Positions 26,297 through 35,135 of a DNA stretch of 64,000 bases are shown here, one piece after another. Numbering within the stretch: position 1 is the first letter of the stretch; each line of letters starts with the position of its first letter. The stretch is from assembly GCA_003326205.1 (NCBI GenBank), contig LWTK01000094.1, positions 124,001-188,000 of the forward strand, given 5' to 3'. The translations under genes and the position numbers were made by a program. The stretch is from Nostoc sp. ATCC 43529. GTDB taxonomy: Bacteria > Cyanobacteriota > Cyanobacteriia > Cyanobacteriales > Nostocaceae. The notes under the pieces are model-generated. The model ran no database searches. It worked only from the letters and a program-made list of their open reading frames with translations, and had not been told where the DNA came from.

Positions 26297-26919
26297 TCCA
26301 CTTCACCGTCAAAAAGACTAATCCAAAACCGCTGCATTCCAGCCGTACCAGTACAAAATAGTAATTGTCCTAACAAATTTATCGCTAGCTCATCTAATTT
26401 TTCATCGGAAGTTAATGCCAGGACACCAGAACGTCGAGCATTCATCCGACTCTTAAAATGCGCTCTAAACCGCTCCAGGTAATTAGATAGCCGCAAATTC
26501 TGTTCTAGGGGAATCTGCTTTTCTTCCATCTGTTGACATAACATTAATAGCTGCCGAATTACAACAGTTAAACGCCGTGCTATGTAACAAGCAATAACTA
26601 CTAAAGCTTTGGCTTCCATAATAGTTAAGGGACGGCGGATGTGCGCTCTGCGTAGCGGGTTAGAGCTACGCATCCGCCATAAATTGACCCGATCTTTAAC
26701 AATTCCTTTAAGATCCAACTCTTGAGCAAAAGCCAAGATTGCTTCAGAACCACCAAGCTCTAAAGCTTCAATAGCAAGTAAAATAAGGTCAATTTGCAAC
26801 CGGGTTCTTCGAGGACATGTTTGTCCGGCGATCGCAGGATCTGGTAAAGTGTCCAGAATCATCGGCAGTGAATCTTGAGTTGGACTTTTCAACGGCGTTA
26901 AACTTGCAGAAACATTCAT
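26293..26919 (-). CDS. DUF3038-type cyanobacterial protein
   Basis: A 208-residue, largely helical protein. Recognisable DUF3038-type segments are QIDLILLAIEALELGGSEAIL, DRVNLWRMRSSNPLRRAH, IMEAKALVVIACYIARRL and LLGQLLFCTGTAGMQRFW. No signal peptide or membrane helix is evident, so it is probably cytoplasmic. Its stop overlaps the start of the DUF4335 gene by 4 nt, consistent with a translationally coupled pair whose products interact. No biochemical role is known. Confidence 0.8.
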   Translation of the reverse strand: MNVSASLTPLKSPTQDSLPMILDTLPDPAIAGQTCPRRTRLQIDLILLAIEALELGGSEAILAFAQELDLKGIVKDRVNLWRMRSSNPLRRAHIRRPLTIMEAKALVVIACYIARRLTVVIRQLLMLCQQMEEKQIPLEQNLRLSNYLERFRAHFKSRMNARRSGVLALTSDEKLDELAINLLGQLLFCTGTAGMQRFWISLFDGEVE

Positions 26920-27395
26920 TCTATAAATACCTTGTACGCTTGTGACAGACTAGGTAAAACAAATTTAAGATAAGTAGCCAAGACTTGAACATTAGATTTG
27001 TGGCAGTAGTCATGACTACCCGATATATACATTACTTAACTCTTTCTACTCAAAGGATTCCCTATATTCAATTCAAAACTTTAAAACATTACTTAATTCA
27101 CCTCATTTATTAGTCCTATACCTTTTCTAGCTTGATTTAGTTTCTACTTATCGTCAATCAAGGGTGAAGCTTTAGCCTCCACGCCCAGCGTATGACATTA
27201 TAGTGTACGATTTTTCACGTATCTGGAATTGGGCATTGGGCATTGGGCATTGGGCATTGGGCAGGGGAAAAGGTTAAAGGTTAAAGGGAAAAGGAATAAA
27301 TTTAATCTTTCCCCTTTTCCCCTTACCCCTTTCCCTTTCCCCTTGTCCTCTTCCTATGCCCCATTCCCCATTCCCTATTCCCCACTCCCCATTCT
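26920..27395. other. Intergenic region with ATTGGGC heptamer array
   Basis: Contains five head-to-tail copies of ATTGGGC at 27228-27263. A purine-rich stretch (GGGGAAAAGGTTAAAGG) is followed by its near inverse complement (CCTTTTCCCCTTACCCC), able to form a long hairpin just before apt. The first 300 bp are AT-rich without recognisable features. Confidence 0.65.
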
Positions 27396-27914
27396 ATGGA
27401 TTTGAAGTCTCTGATTCGTGACATCCCAGATTTCCCCAAACCTGGAATTTTATTTCGGGATATTACTACCCTGCTGCGCGACCCAGAGGGATTGCGCTAT
27501 ACTATTGACTTTTTAACACAAAAATGCATAGAAGCTGAGATGGCAGTGGATTATGTTATTGGTATGGAGTCGAGGGGATTCATTTTTGGCTCACCTCTGG
27601 CTTATAAACTAGGAGCTGGTTTTATTCCCGTCCGCAAAAGAGGTAAGTTACCATCAGCAGTTCACTCAATTGAGTATCAACTAGAGTATGGTACAGACTG
27701 CCTAGAAGTACATCAAGATGCTTTACACGAGGGTAGCCGGGTTTTGATTGTAGACGATTTGATTGCTACCGGTGGAACTGCGAGTGCAACAGCAAACTTG
27801 GTGCAGAAGATTGGCTGCGAACTAGTCGGATTTGGGTTTATTATCGAGCTACGAGATTTAGAAGGACGCAGACATTTGCCAAATGTGCCGATTATTTCTT
27901 TGGTTGAATATTAA
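27396..27914 (+). CDS. apt: Adenine phosphoribosyltransferase
   Basis: A 172-residue purine-salvage enzyme that converts adenine and PRPP to AMP and PPi. It carries the PRPP-binding motif [14 protein letters not shown] at about 120-133, the N-terminal [21 protein letters not shown], and [31 protein letters not shown], all characteristic of bacterial APRT. Length is normal. No operon partner is obvious; a permease gene follows 132 bp later on the same strand. Confidence 0.96.
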   Translation: MDLKSLIRDIPDFPKPGILFRDITTLLRDPEGLRYTIDFLTQKCIEAEMAVDYVIGMESRGFIFGSPLAYKLGAGFIPVRKRGKLPSAVHSIEYQLEYGTDCLEVHQDALHEGSRVLIVDDLIATGGTASATANLVQKIGCELVGFGFIIELRDLEGRRHLPNVPIISLVEY

Positions 27915-28046
27915 TGTAATTAGTCATTAGTCAGTGGTCATTTGTCATTAGTTATTTCTCCCCCGATCTCCCCATCTCCCTTGCCTCTTCGCTCAGCCGC
28001 TACGCAAGGATCGTGCAACTGACAAGCAACAACTAAACAAAGTGCT

Positions 28047-29096
28047 ATGACATCTACAGCAAAAATTTCTTTAGCAACGGGTTGGGATTGGCTGATTAGG
28101 CTAGTCACAAGTGAAACTTTTATATACATCGTGAAGCGGCTGTTGCAGGCATTATTGACTTTGTTTTTGGCGTCGGCGCTGTCGTTTCTGGTTATGCAAC
28201 TTGCTCCGGGAGATTTTGTCACCCAATTAGAAGCAGATCCCAAAAAATCTAGAGACCAAATTAAGGCTTTACGGGAATTTTGGGGTTTAAATAAGTCCTG
28301 GGTGGAACAATATTGGCTTTGGTTGTGGAATATTGTATCGAGAGGTGATTTTGGGCCGAGTTTTTCTTATAAACGCCCAGTAGTATCCCTGTTGTGGGAA
28401 CGAGTACCAGCAACATTGTTGTTAGCGATCGCTTCTTTGATTGTAACTTGGGCGATCGCCATTCCTTTGGGCATCATCGCTGCCATCAAGCAAAATCGCT
28501 GGGCTGACCGGGTTTTACAAGTCGTTAGCTACGCTGGACAAGGATTTCCTAGTTTCATCACCGTTTTAGTGCTGCTTTTCTTTGCTCAAATCACCTCGCC
28601 GTTGTTCCCGGTAGGTGGTATGACTAGCATCAATCACTCAGAACTCAATTGGTTTGGTAAAATCCTCGATATTGGCTGGCACATGATTTTACCTACAATC
28701 GCTCTCTCAATTACTAGTTTTGCTGGTTTACAACGCATTACTCGCGGCGAATTGTTAGATGTTCTGCGTCAAGATTACATCCAAACTGCTCGTGCTAAAG
28801 GATTACCAGAAAACCGGGTAATATATGTTCACGCTCTCCGCAACGCTGTAAACCCTTTAATTACTCTATTAGGCTTCGAGTTAGCTAGTTTATTAAGTGG
28901 GGCGTTCATTGCCGAACAATTCTTCAATTGGCCTGGTTTGGGACGATTGACTTTACAAGCTGTAATGTCCCAAGATTTGTATCTGGTCATGGCCAGTTTA
29001 GTCATGAGTGCAGTTTTGCTAATTGTTGGTAACTTAATTGCTGACATAATGCTTAAAGCTGCCGACCCGCGTATTCGTTTAGAAAATTTGAATTAG
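28047..29096 (+). CDS. Peptide/nickel-type ABC transporter permease (DppB family)
   Basis: A 349-residue inner-membrane permease with six helices. It has the family's N-terminal helix (LLTLFLASALSFLVMQLAPGDFV) and the cytoplasmic loop LDVLRQDYIQTARAKGLPENRVIYVHALRNAVNPLI that couples to the ATPase. The end, ADPRIRLENL, is typical of DppB/OppB. No DppC, ATPase or binding protein is adjacent, so the rest of the importer is encoded elsewhere. Substrate could be oligopeptides or nickel; nickel would fit the urease genes in this window, but nothing links them. Confidence 0.85.
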   Translation: MTSTAKISLATGWDWLIRLVTSETFIYIVKRLLQALLTLFLASALSFLVMQLAPGDFVTQLEADPKKSRDQIKALREFWGLNKSWVEQYWLWLWNIVSRGDFGPSFSYKRPVVSLLWERVPATLLLAIASLIVTWAIAIPLGIIAAIKQNRWADRVLQVVSYAGQGFPSFITVLVLLFFAQITSPLFPVGGMTSINHSELNWFGKILDIGWHMILPTIALSITSFAGLQRITRGELLDVLRQDYIQTARAKGLPENRVIYVHALRNAVNPLITLLGFELASLLSGAFIAEQFFNWPGLGRLTLQAVMSQDLYLVMASLVMSAVLLIVGNLIADIMLKAADPRIRLENLN

Positions 29097-29188
29097 TCAT
29101 TAGTCATTGGTCATTTGTCATTTGTCATTAGTTTTTCTTTGCGTCGCCGCGTCCCCGCGTCTCCCACTCCCCACTCCCCACCCCTTCC

Positions 29189-29470
29189 ATGTTGTCCGAA
29201 GTCTATTACCTGGTGCGCTCAAAAAGTGATGGTCGTTACCTGACAGCTCGGCCCAATGCCGATGCATCAGGTTATCTATTATTGTTTCGGGAAAACTTTG
29301 ATGCTCTTAGTTATCTCAACACCCATGCAGCAGAAGTGGCAAATCGTTTTGCGATTGAATCTATTCCGGGTACACAGTTGGGAAGTTTGCTCAAACGCTG
29401 GGGTTTTAGTGGCGTGGGCATTGTAACTGACCCGTTGTTGCCCAAAGTTGAGTTTTTACAACATAGTTGA
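29189..29470 (+). CDS. Conserved-looking small protein, unknown function
   Basis: A 93-residue soluble protein (MLSEVYYLVRSKSDGRYLTARP, LLLFRENFDALSYLNTHA, VANRFAIESIPGTQLGSLLKRWGF). Composition and codon use are those of a normal gene, and the alternating strand/helix pattern suggests a compact alpha/beta fold. I recognise no domain. It lies 92 bp after the permease gene, separated by STRR repeats, so cotranscription is possible but not indicated. It resembles small proteins common to cyanobacteria. Confidence 0.6.
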   Translation: MLSEVYYLVRSKSDGRYLTARPNADASGYLLLFRENFDALSYLNTHAAEVANRFAIESIPGTQLGSLLKRWGFSGVGIVTDPLLPKVEFLQHS

Positions 29471-29547
29471 AAACTAGTTTAGCCATTTTGAGAAAAAGTA
29501 GCTTATTCAATACCTTTGCACGCTTAATCTCAGAAAAAAGGAATATT

Positions 29548-30114
29548 TTAAGTAAATAAAGAGGCGATCGCACAAGTAAAATTAGGCAACATCGGTGAAT
29601 TTAGTTCATCACCATTGAACAATGTTGCGGCTAACTTTAAATTCCCTTGCTCGCGCCGATAAACTTCAACTTGTTGCTTGTGCCAATCCACAATCCAATA
29701 TTCTCTCACTCCTCTTGAAGAGTAGAGCTTCAGTTTAAGTTCCCTATCCCGCTTTTCGTTGTCACTACCAAGAGATAGTACCTCTACCACTAGTTCCGGC
29801 GCACCAGTCAAATGCCCCGCCTCGTCTAAAAGTAAAGGCAATCTTTCATTACTAACCCAGACAATATCAGGAATTACATTATCATTCTCACCAAAAATTA
29901 CTCCTGGAGCAGGTACAACCTGTCCCAATGAAGTGGCTTGTGACCAGGTATCCAAAGGAGCAATAATTCTCACACAGGCTTTTTGATGATTCCAGTGAGG
30001 CGCTCTGGTCACAAACAATTCTCCGTCAATAATTTCATAGCGGTTCCCGTTATCTGGAAACAATTCTAAATCGGCGGTAGTCCAGCGCACTCTCTCAGAT
30101 ATCGGCTGGTTCAT
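29548..30114 (-). CDS. Uma2-family (DUF820) protein
   Basis: A 188-residue protein with the restriction-endonuclease-like Uma2 fold. The signature reads ADLELFPDNGNRYEIIDGELFVTRAPHWNHQ, NVIPDIVWVSNERLP, APELVVEVLS, then KRDRELKLKLYSSRGVREYWIVD. The Asp of PDIVWV, the Glu of VVEVLS and the Lys-bearing helix form the presumed PD-(D/E)XK site. These proteins are numerous in filamentous cyanobacteria, and their biological role remains unknown. Intact, unlike the copy at 4.3 kb. Confidence 0.88.
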   Translation of the reverse strand: MNQPISERVRWTTADLELFPDNGNRYEIIDGELFVTRAPHWNHQKACVRIIAPLDTWSQATSLGQVVPAPGVIFGENDNVIPDIVWVSNERLPLLLDEAGHLTGAPELVVEVLSLGSDNEKRDRELKLKLYSSRGVREYWIVDWHKQQVEVYRREQGNLKLAATLFNGDELNSPMLPNFTCAIASLFT

Positions 30115-30224
30115 AAATCATTATCTGTTAAGGTATTCAACTATTTTAGCTAGAGTGGGCATGGGACATTGGGTGGGGTGAAATCTTGCCATCTCCCCAG
30201 TCCCCAATCCCTAGTCCCCAGCCC

Positions 30225-31730
30225 CTACACTACTACCTTTTCTTTTTCCAAAATCAACTTAGAACGCTTGACTTGCTCAGGAATGGCTACTGGATAATTT
30301 CCAGTAAAGCAGGCAGAACAAAAACTATTGGTGTCTTCTCCTGTTGCTGTTAGCATTCCTTCCCAGCTGAGATAAGCGAGGCTATCTACTTCCAGTTGCT
30401 TGGCAATTTCTTCTACTGATTTGGTGGCAGCAATTAGCTGGTCTTGAGAATCAGTATCGATACCATAAAAGCAAGGATGAGTTACTGGTGGAGAAGAAAT
30501 TCGCATATGTACTTCTATTGCACCCGCCTCACGCAAAGTTTTGACTAGTTTCCGACTGGTGGTACCGCGCACAATTGAGTCATCTACGATGATTACTCTT
30601 TTGCCAACCAGCACATCTTTGAGGGGGTTGAGTTTCATGCGGAGACCTGATTCGCGCATGGTTTGGGTTGGCTGAATAAAGGTTCGCCCGACGTAGCGAT
30701 TTTTAATCAGTCCTTCCATGTACATGACACCAGAAGCTTGGGAAAATCCAATGGCAGCAGGGATACCAGAATCAGGAACACCAAAGACAATATCAGCATC
30801 TACAGCAGATTCTTTTGCTAGTTGCCGCCCTAATCGCATCCGGTAGCTGTACAAACTCTCGTTATGCATAACGCTATCGGGGCGGGCAAAGTAAATCATC
30901 TCAAAAATACACAATTTCCGCTGGGGCTGTTGACTCCAGTGGTAGGAAGCTAAACCTTCTTCGGTAATCCAAACTAATTCACCAGGTTCTACATCCCGCA
31001 GGTATTCGGCTCCAATAATGTCTAAACCACAGGTTTCGGAAGCTAAAACGTAACGGATGGGATTACCAGCCAAAGTCCCAATTACCAAAGGACGAATGCC
31101 ATTGGGGTCGCGGACTCCCATAACGCCAATGGGAGTACCAATAACTAAGCTAAAAGCTCCTTGGCAGCGATGAAACGCCTGAATTGCACCTTCTAACCAA
31201 TCTGCACCTGCATCGATGGCTTGGGCGATCGCAAAAGCAATCATTTCTGAGTCTGTTGTCGTCACTAAGTTGCATTTGTTCTCCAACAACTCTTGACGCA
31301 ATTGCACCGTATTGACTAAATTACCATTGTGTGCTAAACCTAACGTTCCCAAGCGAGTTTCAATGACAGCGGGTTGAGCGTTAACTTTGCGGCTAGAACC
31401 TGTAGTCGAATAACGAGTGTGACCAATAGCATGACTACCAGGTAACTGTTCTAAAACTGATTCGTTGAATACTTGAGACACCAAGCCCATATCTTTGTGG
31501 AGGTGGACTTTCGCGCCCTCAAAGGTGGCAATACCAGCTGATTCTTGACCCCGGTGTTGGAGGGCATACAATCCAAAGTAGCTTAGTTTAGCAACGTTTT
31601 CTCCTGGTGCGTAAATACCGAAAACACCGCAAGCTTCTTCTGGCTTGTCGGGATGATTTTCATAACTATTAATTGGGTTGTTGGTCTGGTCGGGGTATTC
31701 ATCCGAAGTGACAGAATGAATAGAAGTCAT
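30225..31730 (-). CDS. purF: Amidophosphoribosyltransferase
   Basis: A 501-residue enzyme catalysing the first committed step of purine synthesis, from PRPP and glutamine to phosphoribosylamine. After an N-terminal propeptide of about 33 residues comes the catalytic cysteine in EEACGVFGIYAPG. The glutaminase domain shows LQHRGQESAGIATF and GHTRYSTTG. The PRPP loop is VIIVDDSIVRGTT at about 375-387. The C-terminal CSACFTGNYPV and CIFEMIYFARPDS provide cysteines typical of the [4Fe-4S] (Bacillus-type) enzyme. purL lies upstream on the same strand, 434 bp away. Confidence 0.97.
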   Translation of the reverse strand: MTSIHSVTSDEYPDQTNNPINSYENHPDKPEEACGVFGIYAPGENVAKLSYFGLYALQHRGQESAGIATFEGAKVHLHKDMGLVSQVFNESVLEQLPGSHAIGHTRYSTTGSSRKVNAQPAVIETRLGTLGLAHNGNLVNTVQLRQELLENKCNLVTTTDSEMIAFAIAQAIDAGADWLEGAIQAFHRCQGAFSLVIGTPIGVMGVRDPNGIRPLVIGTLAGNPIRYVLASETCGLDIIGAEYLRDVEPGELVWITEEGLASYHWSQQPQRKLCIFEMIYFARPDSVMHNESLYSYRMRLGRQLAKESAVDADIVFGVPDSGIPAAIGFSQASGVMYMEGLIKNRYVGRTFIQPTQTMRESGLRMKLNPLKDVLVGKRVIIVDDSIVRGTTSRKLVKTLREAGAIEVHMRISSPPVTHPCFYGIDTDSQDQLIAATKSVEEIAKQLEVDSLAYLSWEGMLTATGEDTNSFCSACFTGNYPVAIPEQVKRSKLILEKEKVVV

Positions 31731-32163
31731 GCTAGCTTTGCTCCTGGTGGGGGGTCAGTCAATTTTGGATTTTAGATTTACGATTTTGGATTGACCGCAC
31801 CCTAGAAGGAATACGGCTAAATAATTTGAGATTTGTTGAACCTGCTGAAGACGGATGATAGATTAACTAGAAAAAGTACTCTCAATCCAAAATCTAAAAT
31901 CTAAAATCTAAAATTTGGTAGTCGAGTCACTGGGATTATGTCGATAGATAGTCGCAGAGTTCTTAATAAATCTTTAACCATCCATTAAAACAGTACCGTA
32001 ATTCTGTTCACAAAGATTAACAAATTAGGAGTAGAGACGCGATTAATCGCCTGTGTACAGGAGTGAGGAGTTAGGAGTGAGGAGTTAGGAGTTAAAAGTT
32101 AGGCTTTTATTCTTAACTCCTGACTCTCAACTCCTAACTTTTCTAATTTCACTCCTAACTGCT
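31731..32163. other. purL-purF intergenic region with simple repeats
   Basis: Contains AAAATCTAAAATCTAAAATC repeats near 31885-31915 and, at 32060-32155, GAGTTAGGAGTGAGGAG and CTCCTAACTTTTC tracts that are mutually complementary. The repeats could fold into a hairpin after purL. A purF promoter is expected here but not assignable. Confidence 0.55.
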
Positions 32164-34533
32164 TCAACTGGGAGTAGTGGTTTGGATGGCGAGACGCCTA
32201 ACGATCGCCTGAGAATAACGATCGCTCATATGTTCAATATTAACTTTGATTAAGGGTTGGTTGTCAGTGGTTAAAACCCCCAAACCCGTCTCGAAATTAC
32301 CGACTCTGCCAAGTTTTTGCCACTGTTGACCCAGATGTTCCTGTAAGTATGATTCCCAAATTTCTTGGTGTTCTGGTGCTATAGAAACTAAAATTCGGCT
32401 CCCACCTTCAGCAAACAGCACCTCGTCTAAACGATTTAATTGAGTTGGTGTTATTTCTAAATTGATTTCGGCGCCGAGGTTGCCAGAGATGCAACATTCT
32501 GCTATGGCGATCGCTATTCCTCCCTCAGCACAATCGTGGGCAGAACGTACCCAACCATTACGAATTCCATCACGACAAACTTGCTGTACCCGGCGTTCCA
32601 AGTCAAAATCTATTTGTGGCGGTTTTCCAGCAACAGTACCGTGGATGGCGGCTAAATACTCAGACGCTCCTAAACTGAGTTGGGATGTTAAAGGCAATCC
32701 CAGAAGGTAAATCACATCGCCTACTGTTTGCCAACCTTGACCACAAATTTTGGTGATATCCGGAATCAAGCCCACCATACCCACAACAGGAGTGGGATAA
32801 ATTGGTTGGGGAGTTCCTTGAGAATCAAGGGTTTCATTGTATAAAGAGACATTTCCACCTGTAACAGGTGTTGCTAGTTCTCGACAACCTTCTGCTAAAC
32901 CGCGACAAGCTTCTGCTAATTGCCAGTAACCAATTGGTTTTTCTGGAGAGCCAAAATTGAGGTTATCTGTTACCGCCAGAGGTTCGGCACCGACACAACT
33001 GAGATTGCGTGCGGCTTCCGCCACCACTGCCTTAGCTCCTTCATAGGGATCGAGGTAAACATAACGAGAATTGCAGTCTACGGTAGCTGCAACTGCGCTT
33101 TGGGCATTGGGCATTGTGCGGGTACTGGGGATTTCTTCGAGTGGGCGTAAGCGTACTACAGCCGCATCTGCACCACCTGGTAGAATTACGGTATTGTTTT
33201 GTACTTGGTGATCGTACTGACGATATACCCAATTTTTAGAAGCGATCGTTGGTGTATCAAGCAAAGTTAACAGAATATCATTCCAACTTTGCAGGCGTCC
33301 TTGGAGTTCGATTCCAGCAATTGTACAACTAGGTAAAGAATTAGCAGTCCACTGCCAAGCTTGACGCGCATATTCTGGTGGTTCTGCCAGCAATTCCCGT
33401 TGATAAAGTGGGGTATTTTCTGCCAAAGCTTCAGCGGGAATTTCTGCTGCTACTTTACCTTGGTAGAGAATTCGCACAATGGGTTGGGCAATCACTGTAC
33501 CAGCAACAACAGCCTGAAGTCCCCAACGGTGAAAAATGTCTATTAACTCTTGTTCGCGACCTTTGTGGGCAACAAAGAGCATCCGTTCTTGAGATTCTGA
33601 GAGCAGGTATTCATAGGGAACCATCCCCAGCTCCCGCACGGGAATTTTATCTAAATCTAGTTCAATTCCCACACCACCTTTTGCCGCCATCTCTGAAGTA
33701 GAACAGGTAATTCCCGCTGCTCCCATATCCTGGGCGGCGACAACTGCACCTGTTTTAAAAGCTTCCAGACAAGCTTCAATTAACGACTTTTCCAAAAAAG
33801 GGTCGCCTACTTGCACAGCAGGACGGTCATCCATTGACTGTTCGGTCAATTCTGCACTGGCAAAACTCGCGCCCCCCATACCGTCGCGTCCGGTGGTGGA
33901 ACCAACATATAACACAGGGTTACCTAAACCAGATGCCCCAGATTTAACAATTTCTGGCGTTTCCATCAACCCCAACGCCATCACATTCACCAGAGGATTA
34001 CCAGAGTAAGCAGCATCAAAGTAAACTTCACCGCCAACGGTGGGTACTCCCACACAATTACCGTAATGGGAAATCCCCGACACTACACCAGTAAATAACC
34101 TTTGGGTTTTGGCATCTTCTAGGGAACCAAAACGTAGCGAGTTTAAGATGGCAATGGGACGCGCCCCCATAGTAAAGATATCCCTGAGGATACCTCCTAC
34201 TCCCGTTGCCGCTCCTTGAAAGGGTTCGACTGCTGAGGGATGGTTGTGGGATTCTATCTTAAAGGCTAGTTGCAGTCCGTCACCCAAATCTACAACACCA
34301 GCATTTTCACCAGGCCCCACGAGAATGCGGCGACCTTCGGTAGGAAACTGTTTGAGTAAAGGTCGAGAATTTTTATAACAGCAATGCTCTGACCACATTA
34401 CCCCAAACATTCCCAGTTCGGCTTTGTTGGGATGACGCCCTAAACGACGGACGATTTCTGCGTATTCTTCTGGCTTTATACCTTCGGCGGCGATTTCTTC
34501 GGGGGAAAAGGGAGCAGGAGATGTGGCAGTCAT
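32164..34533 (-). CDS. purL: Phosphoribosylformylglycinamidine synthase subunit PurL
   Basis: A 789-residue small-type PurL, the ATP-dependent synthetase subunit that acts with PurQ and PurS to convert FGAR to FGAM. Typical segments are [35 protein letters not shown], the [28 protein letters not shown]-binding motif, and a second AIRS-like half with [19 protein letters not shown]. Near the C-terminus, [20 protein letters not shown] is intact. No purQ or purS is adjacent. Confidence 0.97.
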   Translation of the reverse strand: MTATSPAPFSPEEIAAEGIKPEEYAEIVRRLGRHPNKAELGMFGVMWSEHCCYKNSRPLLKQFPTEGRRILVGPGENAGVVDLGDGLQLAFKIESHNHPSAVEPFQGAATGVGGILRDIFTMGARPIAILNSLRFGSLEDAKTQRLFTGVVSGISHYGNCVGVPTVGGEVYFDAAYSGNPLVNVMALGLMETPEIVKSGASGLGNPVLYVGSTTGRDGMGGASFASAELTEQSMDDRPAVQVGDPFLEKSLIEACLEAFKTGAVVAAQDMGAAGITCSTSEMAAKGGVGIELDLDKIPVRELGMVPYEYLLSESQERMLFVAHKGREQELIDIFHRWGLQAVVAGTVIAQPIVRILYQGKVAAEIPAEALAENTPLYQRELLAEPPEYARQAWQWTANSLPSCTIAGIELQGRLQSWNDILLTLLDTPTIASKNWVYRQYDHQVQNNTVILPGGADAAVVRLRPLEEIPSTRTMPNAQSAVAATVDCNSRYVYLDPYEGAKAVVAEAARNLSCVGAEPLAVTDNLNFGSPEKPIGYWQLAEACRGLAEGCRELATPVTGGNVSLYNETLDSQGTPQPIYPTPVVGMVGLIPDITKICGQGWQTVGDVIYLLGLPLTSQLSLGASEYLAAIHGTVAGKPPQIDFDLERRVQQVCRDGIRNGWVRSAHDCAEGGIAIAIAECCISGNLGAEINLEITPTQLNRLDEVLFAEGGSRILVSIAPEHQEIWESYLQEHLGQQWQKLGRVGNFETGLGVLTTDNQPLIKVNIEHMSDRYSQAIVRRLAIQTTTPS

Positions 34534-34980
34534 GGAAATAATGCACCAATTGTACAGAGCATTATTCTATCGATTTACTTGCCTTGTAAGTGTAGTTCTA
34601 TAATTGTCGAACTGTTGTTTATTTATAACTATTTAGTTATTTGTATATTTAAAAACTTTTTTAAAAGTATTTAAATATATATTGTATTCAATCCTTAAGT
34701 ACTGGTAATTGTACTGTTGCTAGCAAAGTTATAAAGTTTCTTTTTTTATAACGAGCATAAGTTATTTCTAGAATTTAGAAATAGCTGTTAGCCCATCATA
34801 CTACCCATTAGTTCAAGGCAGAAAAAATTTATCCGAGACGATCGCACCTGCCGAATGTAGATTTAATGCCTCAGAATTGATTGTACTTTATTTACTTCTA
34901 CAACAGTAGGCTTAATCAGCGAATGGCTTTTGGAGAAAGAATTCTGTGAACTTTTCAAAGACAACTCATCCAAATGAATA

Positions 34981-35094
34981 GACTTCTTGCAGAAGTTGGG
35001 AAAAGGGGAAGGGAAAAAGTTCTCTATTGTCCCCTTCCCCTTTAAGCTTTACCCTTTTCCCCCAGGAGTGCAAAAAGCACTTTTGCAAGAGGTC
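34981..35094. mobile_element. 114-bp MITE-like element with TA duplication
   Basis: The ends GACTTCTTGCAGAAGT and (reverse complement) GACCTCTTGCAAAAGT match at 14 of 16 positions and are flanked by TA at 34979-34980 and 35095-35096. The interior holds GGGAAAAGGGGAAGGG and its near complement CCCCTTCCCCTTT, a large potential hairpin. It is non-coding and ends 41 bp before the repeat-protein gene. The rest of 34534-34980 is AT-rich with no ORF. Confidence 0.65.
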
Positions 35095-35135
35095 TAATAA
35101 ATTACCGTAGTAACCCAATTGAGAGGACTTGAATC

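Noticed and set aside
26620-26690. GC-rich palindrome-like segment within the DUF3038 gene, considered as an insertion
   Set aside because: The encoded stretch (VNLWRMRSSNPLRRAH) fits the expected conserved core of the protein, so it is ordinary coding sequence.
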